Part shown: one piece after another, positions 25,702 through 34,287 of the stretch | How positions within the stretch are numbered: position 1 is the first letter of the stretch | Layout of the letters: the number at the start of each line of letters is the position of its first letter | Source: Fervidicella metallireducens AeB | GTDB lineage: Bacteria > Bacillota > Clostridia > Clostridiales > Caloramatoraceae | NCBI RefSeq assembly: GCF_000601455.1 | Contig: NZ_AZQP01000021.1 | Location: 1-45,146 of the forward strand | Direction: 5' to 3' | DNA length: 45,146 nt | Notes under the pieces: model-generated | What the model saw: the letters and a program-made list of their open reading frames with translations, nothing else | Databases searched by the model: none | What the model was told of the DNA's origin: nothing | Translations under genes and position numbers: made by a program

Positions 25702-27444
25702 ATGAGGAAAAGGCTCTTTAGCTTTTTTATTATTATATTGTTTTTAGGTGTAGTTATTACAGGAACACTATCTTATAATTCAACAAGAAAAATAGTTTTA
25801 AAAAATCTTAAAAAATCATTGAGGGAAGAGTGCAATCTTTCAGCTGATTACATTATATTTAAAGGGAACACATCAGATTTTGATAGTATTGCCAATGATA
25901 TATCAAAAAAGTTAAATAAAAGGGTTACTATAATAAGAGATGATGGGAAGGTTATGGGTGAGTCTTTATATGCTCATCAATACCTTGATAATCATCTTGG
26001 AAGACCAGAAATTAGGGATGCATTAAAGTTTGGTGAAGGTGTATCAACGAGATATAGTAATACAGAAAAGACATTAAAGTTTTATTATGCAAAGAAATTT
26101 GAAGCAAGTGGGCAGATTTTTATAGTAAGACTTGCAATGGAACTTAATGACATAAAGGATATGCAGGGAAGTTATTTAAGGCTGATTTTAATAGCTATGT
26201 TTGTTGGAGTTGTGGTGTGTTCATTACTTGCTTTTGTTTACCTTAATAAGATAACTAAACCAATTAGACAGCTTACAAGTGTTGCAACTACAATTTCACT
26301 TGGGGATTATGAAAGGAGAATAAATATAACATCTAATGATGAGATAGGTCAATTAGGTCACGCCTTTAATATAATGGCAGGAAGATTAGAAGAAACAATA
26401 GTGGATCTATCGGATAAAAGAACTAAATTAATTTCAATATTAAAGAGTATGGATGATGGGGTAATTGTTGTTGATAATAATGAAAAAGTGTTATTGATAA
26501 ACCCAGCTGCACAGAAACTGTTTAACATAGGCGAAAATGTTGCCGGAAAGCACTTCATTGAGGTTATAAGGAGTTATGATATAGAAGACATAATAAGAAA
26601 TATACCTGACGAAGATACTGAAATTACAATTACATATCCTGTGACTAAGTATCTTAGAATAAAAGCAACAAAGGTAACTAATTACGATTCTAACAAAGAA
26701 AGCATAGGAGTGATGCTTTTTATTCAGGATATAACGAAAATAAAGTCATTAGAGAAAATGAGATCTGATTTTGTTGCCAATGTATCTCATGAGTTAAAGA
26801 CACCATTGACATCTATAAAAGGTTTTTCCGAAACATTAAAATATGTTGAGGATAAGGAAACTAGAGATAAATTTTTGGATATAATATATGTTGAATCTGA
26901 AAGATTGACAAGATTAATTAACGATATATTATCTTTATCAGAACTTGAAAATAAAAATATTTCTTTAAATTTAGAGAAAATAGATGTTTTTGATACACTT
27001 GATGAAGTCTTTCACATAATGGAATATGCGGCAAAGGAGAAAAATATCGACTTAGAAATGAATTGCCAAGAAGATTCCCTTTTTATAAATGGCGATAGAG
27101 ATAAGTTTAAACAGATGATAATTAATTTGGTAGATAATGCAATAAAATATACTAATCCACATGGAAAAGTTTTAATTAAAGGAGAAGGGGAAAATGGAAA
27201 AGTAAAAATATCTATTTCTGATAATGGTATTGGAATTCCAGAGGTACATATTCCACGACTATTTGAAAGATTTTACAGGGTGGATAAGGCAAGATCAAGA
27301 GATGCTGGGGGAACAGGTCTAGGCTTAGCTATTGTAAAACATATAGTTATGTTATTAAATGGTGATATTCAGGTAAAAAGCAAAGTTGGTGAAGGTACAA
27401 CTTTTACTATATATTTACCTGTAATTAACTCAGAATTAACATAA
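25702..27444 (+). CDS. phoR: Phosphate-type sensor histidine kinase PhoR
   Basis: This 580-residue kinase partners the preceding regulator. It has an N-terminal membrane helix (LFSFFIIILFLGVVITGTL), an extracytoplasmic domain (about residues 30-155), a second helix (LRLILIAMFVGVVVCSLLAFVYL), a HAMP domain, a PAS domain (LKSMDDGVIVVDNNEKVLLINPAA) and HisKA with phosphoacceptor His363 in VANVSHELKTPL. The HATPase domain ends it (NLVDNAIKYTN, DNGIGIP, GTGLGLAIVKHIV). The TM-PAS-kinase layout is that of PhoR. Its 3' end contains a PhoP-box candidate for pstB. Confidence 0.9.
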   Translation: MRKRLFSFFIIILFLGVVITGTLSYNSTRKIVLKNLKKSLREECNLSADYIIFKGNTSDFDSIANDISKKLNKRVTIIRDDGKVMGESLYAHQYLDNHLGRPEIRDALKFGEGVSTRYSNTEKTLKFYYAKKFEASGQIFIVRLAMELNDIKDMQGSYLRLILIAMFVGVVVCSLLAFVYLNKITKPIRQLTSVATTISLGDYERRINITSNDEIGQLGHAFNIMAGRLEETIVDLSDKRTKLISILKSMDDGVIVVDNNEKVLLINPAAQKLFNIGENVAGKHFIEVIRSYDIEDIIRNIPDEDTEITITYPVTKYLRIKATKVTNYDSNKESIGVMLFIQDITKIKSLEKMRSDFVANVSHELKTPLTSIKGFSETLKYVEDKETRDKFLDIIYVESERLTRLINDILSLSELENKNISLNLEKIDVFDTLDEVFHIMEYAAKEKNIDLEMNCQEDSLFINGDRDKFKQMIINLVDNAIKYTNPHGKVLIKGEGENGKVKISISDNGIGIPEVHIPRLFERFYRVDKARSRDAGGTGLGLAIVKHIVMLLNGDIQVKSKVGEGTTFTIYLPVINSELT

Positions 27445-27456
27445 TTGAATTATAAT
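27403..27456 (+). promoter_or_regulatory. PhoP-box array and -10 of pstB
   Basis: Four TTWACA-like hexamers, TTTACT (27403), TTTACC (27414), TTAACT (27425) and TTAACA (27436), are each separated by exactly 5 bp, the 11-bp periodicity of Gram-positive PhoP boxes. A perfect TATAAT (27451-27456) follows 9 bp later without a -35, as in PhoP-activated promoters. The first two hexamers encode the FTIYLP motif common at kinase C-termini, so only the last two are free of coding constraint. Confidence 0.6.
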
Positions 27457-27497
27457 ATACATGTTGCCTATTTGTATAGCCTAAGGAGGTTTTTACC

Positions 27498-28250
27498 TTG
27501 AAAGATATTATAACTGTGAAAAAATTAAATTTATATTATGGAAAGAATCATGCACTTAAAAATGTGGATCTTAACATAGAGAAAAATAAAGTTACGGCGT
27601 TAATTGGTCCTTCTGGATGTGGAAAATCCACTTTTTTAAGAACCTTAAACAGGATGAATGACATGATAGAAGACGTAAAAATAGATGGAGAAATTATATA
27701 TAATGGTAAAAACATATATAATGATGTAGACATTTATGTATTACGAAAAAAGATAGGAATGGTTTTTCAAAAACCTAATCCATTTGTTATGTCGATATAT
27801 GATAATGTTGCCTACGGGCCTCGAATCCATGGAATTAATAATAAATCTGCTTTAGATGAGATTGTGGAAAAAAGCTTAAAAGAAGCAGCTTTATGGGATG
27901 AAGTTAAAGACAGATTAGGTGAATCTGGTTTCAGTTTATCGGGGGGGCAACAGCAAAGATTATGCATTGCCAGGGTTATTGCTACTGAACCAGATGTTTT
28001 ACTAATGGATGAACCTACATCAGCCCTTGATCCTATTTCTACCTTAAAAATAGAGGAACTAATAGAAAATATGAAAAATAATTATACTGTTGTTATTGTA
28101 ACACACAACATGCAACAAGCTGGACGAATATCTGACAAGACAGCCTTTTTCCTTAATGGAGAGGTTATAGAATTTGATGATACTAGCAAAATATTTAGTG
28201 CACCAAGGGATAAAAGGACAGAAGATTATATTACAGGCAGGTTTGGTTAA
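27498..28250 (+). CDS. pstB: Phosphate ABC transporter ATPase PstB
   Basis: PstB energises the high-affinity PstSCAB phosphate importer. The 250-residue protein has Walker [10 protein letters not shown], the Q-loop MVFQKPNPF, the signature [14 protein letters not shown], Walker [14 protein letters not shown] and the H-loop [18 protein letters not shown] and RTLNRMNDM are typical of PstB. PstS, PstC, PstA and PhoU are not in the window: phoR lies upstream and a terminator follows. The start codon at 27498 is TTG, after AAGGAGG. Confidence 0.94.
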   Translation: MKDIITVKKLNLYYGKNHALKNVDLNIEKNKVTALIGPSGCGKSTFLRTLNRMNDMIEDVKIDGEIIYNGKNIYNDVDIYVLRKKIGMVFQKPNPFVMSIYDNVAYGPRIHGINNKSALDEIVEKSLKEAALWDEVKDRLGESGFSLSGGQQQRLCIARVIATEPDVLLMDEPTSALDPISTLKIEELIENMKNNYTVVIVTHNMQQAGRISDKTAFFLNGEVIEFDDTSKIFSAPRDKRTEDYITGRFG

Positions 28251-28263
28251 ACCTGCTTTTTTT
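28237..28263 (+). terminator. Intrinsic terminator overlapping the pstB stop
   Basis: GCAGGTTT (28237-28244) pairs with AAACCTGC (28249-28256) and a run of seven T follows. The stem contains the end of the pstB coding sequence. Confidence 0.9.
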
Positions 28264-28336
28264 ATTATATACAACAAATAGCCATATCAAAAAAAGTTAT
28301 ATGTGATATAGCTGACATTTTTTAAATTCATCAAAC

Positions 28337-28365
28337 TTGATATTTATATTTGAAAATGTTATCAT
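28337..28365 (+). promoter_or_regulatory. Sigma-A-type promoter of the DUF512-der unit
   Basis: TTGATA (28337-28342) and TATCAT (28360-28365) are separated by 17 bp, about 30 nt before the start codon at 28397. A near-palindrome (AGCCATATCA and TGATATAGCT arms) lies upstream at about 28279-28312. Confidence 0.5.
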
Positions 28366-28396
28366 TACTAAATGAAATCTATAATGGAGTGAGAAT

Positions 28397-29729
28397 ATGA
28401 ATAGAAATGAGATAGTAATTAAAAACCTTTTACCTGGCAGCATTGCTGAAGAAGTTGGAATAGAAGTTGGAGATGCATTATTAAAAATAAATGGTAATGA
28501 TATATATGATACAATAGAATATAGATTTCTTATTTGTGATGAAAATTTAAATTTATTAATCAGAAAATCAAATGGTGAAGAATGGGAAATTGAAGTGGAA
28601 AAGGATCCATATGATGATTTAGGAATAGAATTTGATGATCCTGCCTTAGAGAATCCAAGACGCTGTCACAACAAATGTATATTCTGTTTCATAGATCAGC
28701 TTCCTGGCGGAATGAGAGAGAGTTTATACTTTAAGGATGACGATTCAAGATTATCTTTTCTACAGGGAAATTTTGTTACACTAACTAATATGAGTGATGA
28801 GGATATAGAAAGAATAATAAAATATAGAATAAGTCCTATTAATGTATCAGTACATACAACAAACCCGGAGCTTAGGGTAAAAATGCTGAATAATAAAAAA
28901 GCAGGGGATATTATCAACAAAATAAAAAAGCTGACAGAAGGAGGTATAAGCCTAAATTGTCAGATAGTTTTATGCCCTGGTATTAATGATGGGGATGAAC
29001 TGGTAAGAACGTTAAAGGAGTTGTTCCAATTTTATCCACATGTATCCAATGTGGCAGTAGTACCTATTGGGATAACAAAATATAGAGAAAGTCTTTATAA
29101 AATTGAAAGCTATGATAAACAATCTTCTTTGGGGGTAATTAAACTTGTAACAAAACTCCAAAATGAATTTATTAAAAAGGTAAATGAGCCATTTGTCCGT
29201 CTTGCAGATGAATTTTATATTATGGCTGAAAAAGATCTCCCTGAGGAAGAACATTATGGTGATTTTGAACAGCTTGAAGATGGAATTGGAATGATAAGAT
29301 ATTTTGAAAGATGTGTTTTGGAGGATTTAATCTTCACAGAAGCAGATGGAAAAGGTAGAGAAATCGCCTTGATTACTGGAACTTCCTGTTCAAAATATAT
29401 TAGGAATATTTGTGATGTTATAGAGAAAAAATTTAATATAAAAATTAATATATATGTTATAAAAAATGAATTTTTTCGGAGAAAAAATAACGGTATCTGG
29501 TTTAATAACAGCAGGTGATATTATTAAACAATTAAAAGGTAGAATAAAAGAAAAGTATACTCTTATATCTTCTAATATGTTAAAGGCATATGAAGATGTT
29601 TTCCTGGATGATATAACTGTAGGTGAATTAGAGAGAGTTCTTGAAACAAGAATAATAGTATGTAAATATACAGGAGAAGATTTTGTAATGAAAATAACGG
29701 ATGAGGTGATAGAATGTCAAAACCAATAG
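28397..29729 (+). CDS. DUF512 radical-SAM protein with PDZ domain, frameshifted here
   Basis: This is a conserved but biochemically uncharacterised Fe-S protein common in Clostridia upstream of der. It has an N-terminal PDZ-like domain ([27 protein letters not shown]), a radical-SAM cluster motif CHNKCIFC and a C-terminal DUF512 domain. The frame breaks at 29518, and the remainder ([19 protein letters not shown]...) reads from 29466 in another frame. A single extra T in the run of six at 29471-29476 explains it. This is the one insertion among the frameshifts in this window. The repaired protein has 443 residues and overlaps der by 16 nt. Confidence 0.88.
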
Positions 29730-31032
29730 TTGCGATAGTTGGAAGACCCAATGTAGGTAAGTCTACTCTTTTTAACAGACTTGCAGGTGAGAGAATATCA
29801 ATTGTTGAGGATAAACCTGGTGTAACAAGAGATAGGATCTATTGTGAAGTTGAATGGCTTAATAGAAAATTTACTCTTATTGATACAGGTGGTATTGAGC
29901 CTGAGAGTGAGGATATTATTTTACAACAGATGAGAAGACAGGCAGAAATTGCAATAGAAACAGCAGATGTAATTGTTTTTATGGTTGATGGCAAAGAGGG
30001 ATTAACTCCAGCAGATTATGAAGTAGCTAATCTATTAAGAAAAACAAAAAACCGGTAGTTTTGGTAGTTAATAAAATAGACTATATGGAGCTTGAATCAA
30101 GCAAATTTGAATTTTATAACCTTGGAATTGGTGAACCAATTGCCATATCAGCTGGTCAGGCATTAGGACTGGGAGATATGCTTGATGAGATTATGTCCCA
30201 TTTTGAAGATAAAGATGATGAAGAGGATGAAGATTCAGAAACTAAGGTTGCAATAATTGGCAAACCAAATGCAGGTAAATCATCACTATTAAATAAACTG
30301 GCAGGTGAAGAAAGGGTAATAGTCAGTGATATTCCAGGGACAACCAGGGATGCCATAGATAGCTACATTCAATTTGGCGAAGACAGATTTCTGTTTATAG
30401 ATACAGCTGGAATTAGACGAAAGAGTAAAATACATGAAGAAGTTGAAAGATATAGTGTTGTTAGATCTATAGCTGCAATTGAAAGGGCAGATGTTTGTCT
30501 TGTAATGATTGATGCCACTGAAGGAGTGACAGAGCAGGATGAAAAAATTGCTGGGCTAGCCCATGAATCAGGAAAAGGGGTAGTTATTGTAGTTAATAAA
30601 TGGGATTTAATTGAAAAAGATGATAAAACTATTCTTGAATTCGAAAAGAATGTAAGAAATGCCTTAGGATATTTATCATATGCTCCAATAGTATTTATTT
30701 CCGCTAAAACTGGGCAAAGAGTTAACAGGTTGATAGAGCTTATAAAATATGTTGCCAATCAACATTCAATGAGGATAAAAACCGGTGCCTTAAATGAGGT
30801 AATAAGCGAAGCTGTGATGATGAAACAACCTCCTATTGAGAAGGGAAAATTACTTAAAATATATTATGCAACCCAAGTGTCAACAAAGCCGCCGACATTT
30901 GTGTTTTTTGTAAACTATGTTGAAAGTGTACATTTTTCTTATCAAAGGTATATAGAAAATCAATTAAGACAGCATTTTGGACTAGAGGGAACTCCAATTA
31001 GGTTGATATTTAGACCTAAAAATGAAAAATAA
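29714..31032 (+). CDS. der: Ribosome assembly GTPase Der (EngA), frameshifted here
   Basis: Der has two GTPase domains in tandem and is needed to mature the 50S subunit. The first domain has GRPNVGKST and DTGGIEP, and the second has [19 protein letters not shown] and NKWDLIE. A KH-like domain ends the protein. The frame stops at 30058 after LLRKTKNR. One A missing from the run at 30046-30051 would restore [17 protein letters not shown] and an intact 439-residue protein ending at 31032. Der is essential in Bacillus and E. coli, so the break is probably a sequencing error. Confidence 0.94.
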
Positions 31033-31044
31033 GGGGGCTTTAAT

Positions 31045-32058
31045 ATGAGAATTGGAATTATTGGTGCTGGTAGTTGGGGGACAGCTGTTGGAATTATTTT
31101 AGGCAAAAAAGGATATGAGGTAGTTATGTGGGATAGAAATAAAGAAATTATTCCACAAATTAACGTATCTAAGGAGAATTTAACTTATCTACCAGGGGTA
31201 TTAATTCCTTCAAATGTAACTGCAGTTGAGAAAATTGAAGATTGCGTAGCTGGTGCAGAGTTTATAATTCTGGCAATACCATCACAGGCTGTAAGAATAG
31301 TATGTAAGCAATTGGTGAACTATGTAAAAGAGGAACAGATATTAGTTAGTTTAGCAAAGGGAATTGAAATAGGAACGTTAAAAAGGATTTCTGAAGTGGT
31401 GGAAGAGTTCTTCCCTACAAATCCAATTGCAGTTTTATCTGGCCCTAGTCATGCTGAGGAAGTTTCAAGGGACATACCTACAACAATAGCTGTTTCATCA
31501 AAAAGCAAAGAAATTGCTGAGTATATTCAGGATGTATTTATAACTCCTAAATTCAGAATTTATACAAACCCTGATATTGTTGGAGTGGAATTAGGAGGAG
31601 CAGTTAAAAACGTAATTGCCCTTGCTGCAGGTGTTTCAGATGGTTTAGGCTATGGAGACAACACAAAAGCTGCATTGATGACAAGAGGAATAGCAGAAAT
31701 AGCACGACTTGGAGTTGCTCTAGGTGCGGAGCCTTTAACTTTTGCAGGATTGTCAGGTATTGGAGATTTGATAGTTACCTGTACAAGTATGCATTCAAGA
31801 AACAGGAGAGCAGGTATATTAATTGGGCAAGGGAAAACAATGGAAGAGGCAGTTGCTGAAGTTAAAATGGTAGTAGAAGGAATAAATACAACAAAATCTA
31901 CATATGAATTAGCAAAGAAAATGAATGTAGAGATGCCAATAGTTACAGCATTGTATAATGTATTGTTTAACAATAAAGATGCCAAGGTGGCAGTTTCAGA
32001 ATTAATGCTTAGAGATAAAACCCATGAAATTGAAGAAGTTGCACAAAAGATGTGGTAA
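31045..32058 (+). CDS. gpsA: NAD(P)-dependent glycerol-3-phosphate dehydrogenase GpsA
   Basis: GpsA reduces dihydroxyacetone phosphate to sn-glycerol 3-phosphate, the backbone of phospholipids. The 337-residue product starts with the Rossmann motif GIIGAGSWGTAVG. It has the active-site segment GGAVKNVIALAAGVSDGLGYGDNTKAAL with the catalytic lysine of the KNV motif, and SRNRRAG. AAGGGGG precedes the ATG, and the gene lies 12 nt after der. The order der-gpsA-spoIVA is widely conserved in spore formers. Confidence 0.96.
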   Translation: MRIGIIGAGSWGTAVGIILGKKGYEVVMWDRNKEIIPQINVSKENLTYLPGVLIPSNVTAVEKIEDCVAGAEFIILAIPSQAVRIVCKQLVNYVKEEQILVSLAKGIEIGTLKRISEVVEEFFPTNPIAVLSGPSHAEEVSRDIPTTIAVSSKSKEIAEYIQDVFITPKFRIYTNPDIVGVELGGAVKNVIALAAGVSDGLGYGDNTKAALMTRGIAEIARLGVALGAEPLTFAGLSGIGDLIVTCTSMHSRNRRAGILIGQGKTMEEAVAEVKMVVEGINTTKSTYELAKKMNVEMPIVTALYNVLFNNKDAKVAVSELMLRDKTHEIEEVAQKMW

Positions 32059-32072
32059 AACACATCTTTTTT
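32046..32072 (+). terminator. Intrinsic terminator overlapping the gpsA stop
   Basis: AAAGATGTG (32046-32054) pairs with CACATCTTT (32061-32069), followed by TTTG. It separates gpsA from spoIVA. Confidence 0.8.
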
Positions 32073-32138
32073 GTTCTAAAAAAAAAAGTATGACAAATAT
32101 ATATGTAGAAGAAAAATATTTAATGGGGAGGTAGGGCT

Positions 32139-33620
32139 GTGGAGCAATTTGATATATACAAAGACATAGCCGAAAGAACACAGGGAGATATATACGTAGG
32201 TGTAGTTGGCCCAGTTAGGACAGGTAAGTCGACATTTATACGAAGATTTATGGATTTACTTGTAATACCTAACATAGATAATAATTACAAAAGAGAAAGA
32301 GCTAAGGATACACTTCCACAGAGTGGCTCTGGCAAGACTATAACCACAGTTGAACCAAAATTTATACCTAATGAAGAGGCTGTTGAAATAACATTAAATG
32401 ATAATGCCAGAATGAGAGTCAGACTTGTTGACTGTGTTGGTTATATTGTAAATGGGGCACAGGGTTATCTGGAAAACGAGCAGCCAAGAATGGTAAAAAC
32501 CCCATGGTTTGAAGAAGAAATTCCATTTATTCAAGCAGCAGAAGTAGGCACCAAGAAGGTTATAAATGAGCATTCAACTATAGGACTTGTTGTTACAACA
32601 GATGGTTCAATAACTGAGATACCACGTGAAAGTTATGTTGAAGCTGAAGAAAAGGTTATCAGAGAATTAAAAAGCATAGATAAACCATTTATTGTTCTTT
32701 TAAATTCAGTTCATCCATATAATCCAGAGACAATTGCTTTAAGAAAAAATATGGAGGAAAAATACGGTGTACCTATTTATATAATAGATGCTTTAAATAT
32801 GAGAATTGAAGACATAAACGGTATTATGGAAAAAGTTCTTTATGAATTCCCTGTTAGAGAAATAGGTATTAGTATTCCTCAATGGGTGGAAGCATTGGAA
32901 GCTGAACATTGGCTGAAGAAGAATTTCTTAATGGCAATTAAAAATTCTATAGGAAGTCTAAATAGACTGCGTGATGTTAGACCGACTATAAATGGTTATA
33001 AACAGTACGAATTTATTGGAGATATAGATTTAAATGAGATTAAACTAGGGGAAGGTACTGCTAATATCAAGATGAAGGTTAAAGATGGTCTTTATTATAG
33101 AGTTTTAGGTGAGATATCAGGTTATGAAATTGATGGTGAATATGGATTACTTGGGTTAATGAGGGAACTTACAATTGCTAAAAGGGAATATGATAAAGTA
33201 GCAATGGCACTGAAAGATGTGAAAGAAACTGGTTATGGACTTGTACCACCACAGCTTGATGAGTTAACACTTGAAGAACCAGAAATTGTAAGACACGGCG
33301 GAAGGGTAGCAGTTAAACTTCGTGCCAGTGCACCATCACTTCATATAATTAAAGCTAATGTAGAAACAGAAGTGTCACCGATTGTAGGAAGTGAAAAACA
33401 GGGTGAAGATTATGTTAAGTCGCTACTGGATGAATTTGAAAATGACCCACAGAGATTATGGCAGTCTAATATGTTCGGTAAATCACTTGAAGAATTAGTA
33501 AAGGAAGGTTTGCAGAATAAAGTTTACAAGATGCCGGATGACGTACAAGATAAATTACAGAAAACTCTCCAAAAGGTTATAAATGAGGGTAATGGCGGCT
33601 TAATATGTATCTTATTATAA
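32139..33620 (+). CDS. spoIVA: Spore coat morphogenetic ATPase SpoIVA
   Basis: SpoIVA polymerises on the forespore surface, powered by ATP, and forms the basement layer of the spore coat. The 493-residue length is typical. The Walker A GPVRTGKST has its lysine at residue 30, the position known to be required in Bacillus subtilis. The C-terminal part is the conserved multimerisation region. The start is GTG at 32139, after GGGGAGGT. A sigma-E promoter would be expected in the 80 nt upstream, but I could not find a convincing one. Confidence 0.96.
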   Translation: MEQFDIYKDIAERTQGDIYVGVVGPVRTGKSTFIRRFMDLLVIPNIDNNYKRERAKDTLPQSGSGKTITTVEPKFIPNEEAVEITLNDNARMRVRLVDCVGYIVNGAQGYLENEQPRMVKTPWFEEEIPFIQAAEVGTKKVINEHSTIGLVVTTDGSITEIPRESYVEAEEKVIRELKSIDKPFIVLLNSVHPYNPETIALRKNMEEKYGVPIYIIDALNMRIEDINGIMEKVLYEFPVREIGISIPQWVEALEAEHWLKKNFLMAIKNSIGSLNRLRDVRPTINGYKQYEFIGDIDLNEIKLGEGTANIKMKVKDGLYYRVLGEISGYEIDGEYGLLGLMRELTIAKREYDKVAMALKDVKETGYGLVPPQLDELTLEEPEIVRHGGRVAVKLRASAPSLHIIKANVETEVSPIVGSEKQGEDYVKSLLDEFENDPQRLWQSNMFGKSLEELVKEGLQNKVYKMPDDVQDKLQKTLQKVINEGNGGLICILL

Positions 33621-33625
33621 TCTAG

Positions 33626-33656
33626 AAAGAACCCCTAATTTTTGGGGTTCTTTTTA
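33626..33656 (+). terminator. Intrinsic terminator after spoIVA
   Basis: AAAGAACCCC (33626-33635) pairs with GGGGTTCTTT (33644-33653) around an 8-nt loop, followed by further T residues. Confidence 0.92.
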
Positions 33657-33687
33657 GATTAATTATATACTCATACAAAAAAACATT

Positions 33688-33707
33688 AGAGCCCCAATTG
33701 GGGCTCT
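33688..33707 (-). terminator. Terminator of the minus-strand peptide unit
   Basis: AGAGCCCC and GGGGCTCT flank AATT. On the minus strand the hairpin starts 4 nt after the stop codon of the 42-residue gene and is followed by AATGTTTTTTTG. On the plus strand TTTTATT follows, so it may work in both directions. Its presence supports transcription of the minus strand. Confidence 0.75.
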
Positions 33708-33711
33708 TTTA

Positions 33712-33840
33712 TTAGAATGCGAAGTAATCGTTAAGCTTAATACAACCTTGTTTATTATCAGAAGCCTTCTTGTCATTTTTGTTTGTTTCTTTAACTGCTA
33801 CAAGATTGTCTTTAATCATTTTCATGTTACCGATATCCAT
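33712..33840 (-). CDS. Small peptide of unknown function (42 aa), possible precursor peptide
   Basis: I do not recognise this peptide. It opens MDIGNMKMIKDNLVAVKET, is rich in Lys, Asn and Asp, and has one cysteine in the C-terminal KQGCIKLNDYFAF. The ribosome binding site is strong (GGGGAGGA, 5-6 nt before the ATG) and a terminator follows directly, so a real gene is likely. A charged leader with an aromatic C-terminal end recalls precursor or signalling peptides. No processing enzyme or exporter is adjacent on this strand, so that role is only a guess. It lies in the same frame as the 22-codon ORF upstream. Confidence 0.55.
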   Translation of the reverse strand: MDIGNMKMIKDNLVAVKETNKNDKKASDNKQGCIKLNDYFAF

Positions 33841-33888
33841 ACATATCCTCCCCTTCTTGTTATTTTGGTTCGGCTTCGGTTTACGGCT

Positions 33889-33957
33889 CTATGTGAATGA
33901 TTCGTCTGAATTGTGGAATATTCCTTTATTAAAGGTCACCACCAATATGGAGAACAT
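33889..33957 (-). CDS. 22-codon ORF with consensus RBS, leader or small peptide
   Basis: An ATG at 33957 follows a near-perfect TAGGAGGTT site by 7 nt and opens 22 codons (MFSILVVTFNKGIFHN...) ending in TAG. It may be a leader peptide or the first cistron before the 42-residue gene. Reading through the amber codon continues in frame (SRKPKPNQNNKKGRIC) into that gene. I see nothing that would direct read-through. Confidence 0.4.
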   Translation of the reverse strand: MFSILVVTFNKGIFHNSDESFT

Positions 33958-34010
33958 GAGTATAACCTCCTAACTGAATTTGAAACGATAAATAATATAT
34001 CTGTAATTAT

Positions 34011-34039
34011 ATGATAACATCGTGGATATAAAAACACAA
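34011..34039 (-). promoter_or_regulatory. Candidate promoter of the minus-strand peptide unit
   Basis: On the minus strand TTGTGT (34034-34039) and TATCAT (34011-34016) are 17 bp apart. A TATAAT at 34006-34011 is an alternative -10 with a poorer -35. The predicted leader is about 45 nt. Confidence 0.35.
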
Positions 34040-34100
34040 ACTTGCTTATATAGAATTAAGCTCATTTAGACTGAATTATCTGAGATTAAAGTAAATGGTA

Positions 34101-34150
34101 TAATCTTTCCTTAAGACTCCTCTAATCTCCTTAAATCTCCTTCACTTTCC
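34101..34150. repeat. Five degenerate 10-bp tandem repeats in helical phase
   Basis: Consecutive 10-bp blocks end TTTCC, ACTCC, TCTCC, TCTCC and TTTCC. On the minus strand each begins GGAGA, GGAGT or GGAAA. The stretch lies about 60 bp upstream of the minus-strand promoter candidate and about 140 bp upstream of the plus-strand membrane-fusion-like gene. The helical phasing resembles an operator array such as the MraZ boxes at 2396-2435, although the unit differs. Confidence 0.45.
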
Positions 34151-34287
34151 TAATTTCTATAATTATCAAATTAAATAATTAATTAAGCACAAGTAGTAAA
34201 AAAGAAATTTTGACATTAGCGGATAAAAAATTGAAGGATATTAGCAATATTTGAAGAATATATTCTGTAAAGCGATGGAGGTGAATC

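Noticed and set aside
32073-32138. Sigma-E promoter upstream of spoIVA
   Set aside because: One is expected from biology, but no pair close to the ATATT and CATACAMT consensus with 13-15 bp spacing could be found by eye.
33889-33891. Amber codon as pyrrolysine or selenocysteine-type recoding
   Set aside because: There is no recoding element, no pyl genes in the window, and a good ribosome binding site before the next ATG.
33770-33973. Plus-strand 67-codon ORF in the spoIVA downstream gap
   Set aside because: It has no ribosome binding site and is antisense to the two minus-strand ORFs, which have strong sites and a terminator. Its hydrophobic composition is the usual by-product of reading the complement of a Lys/Asn-rich frame.
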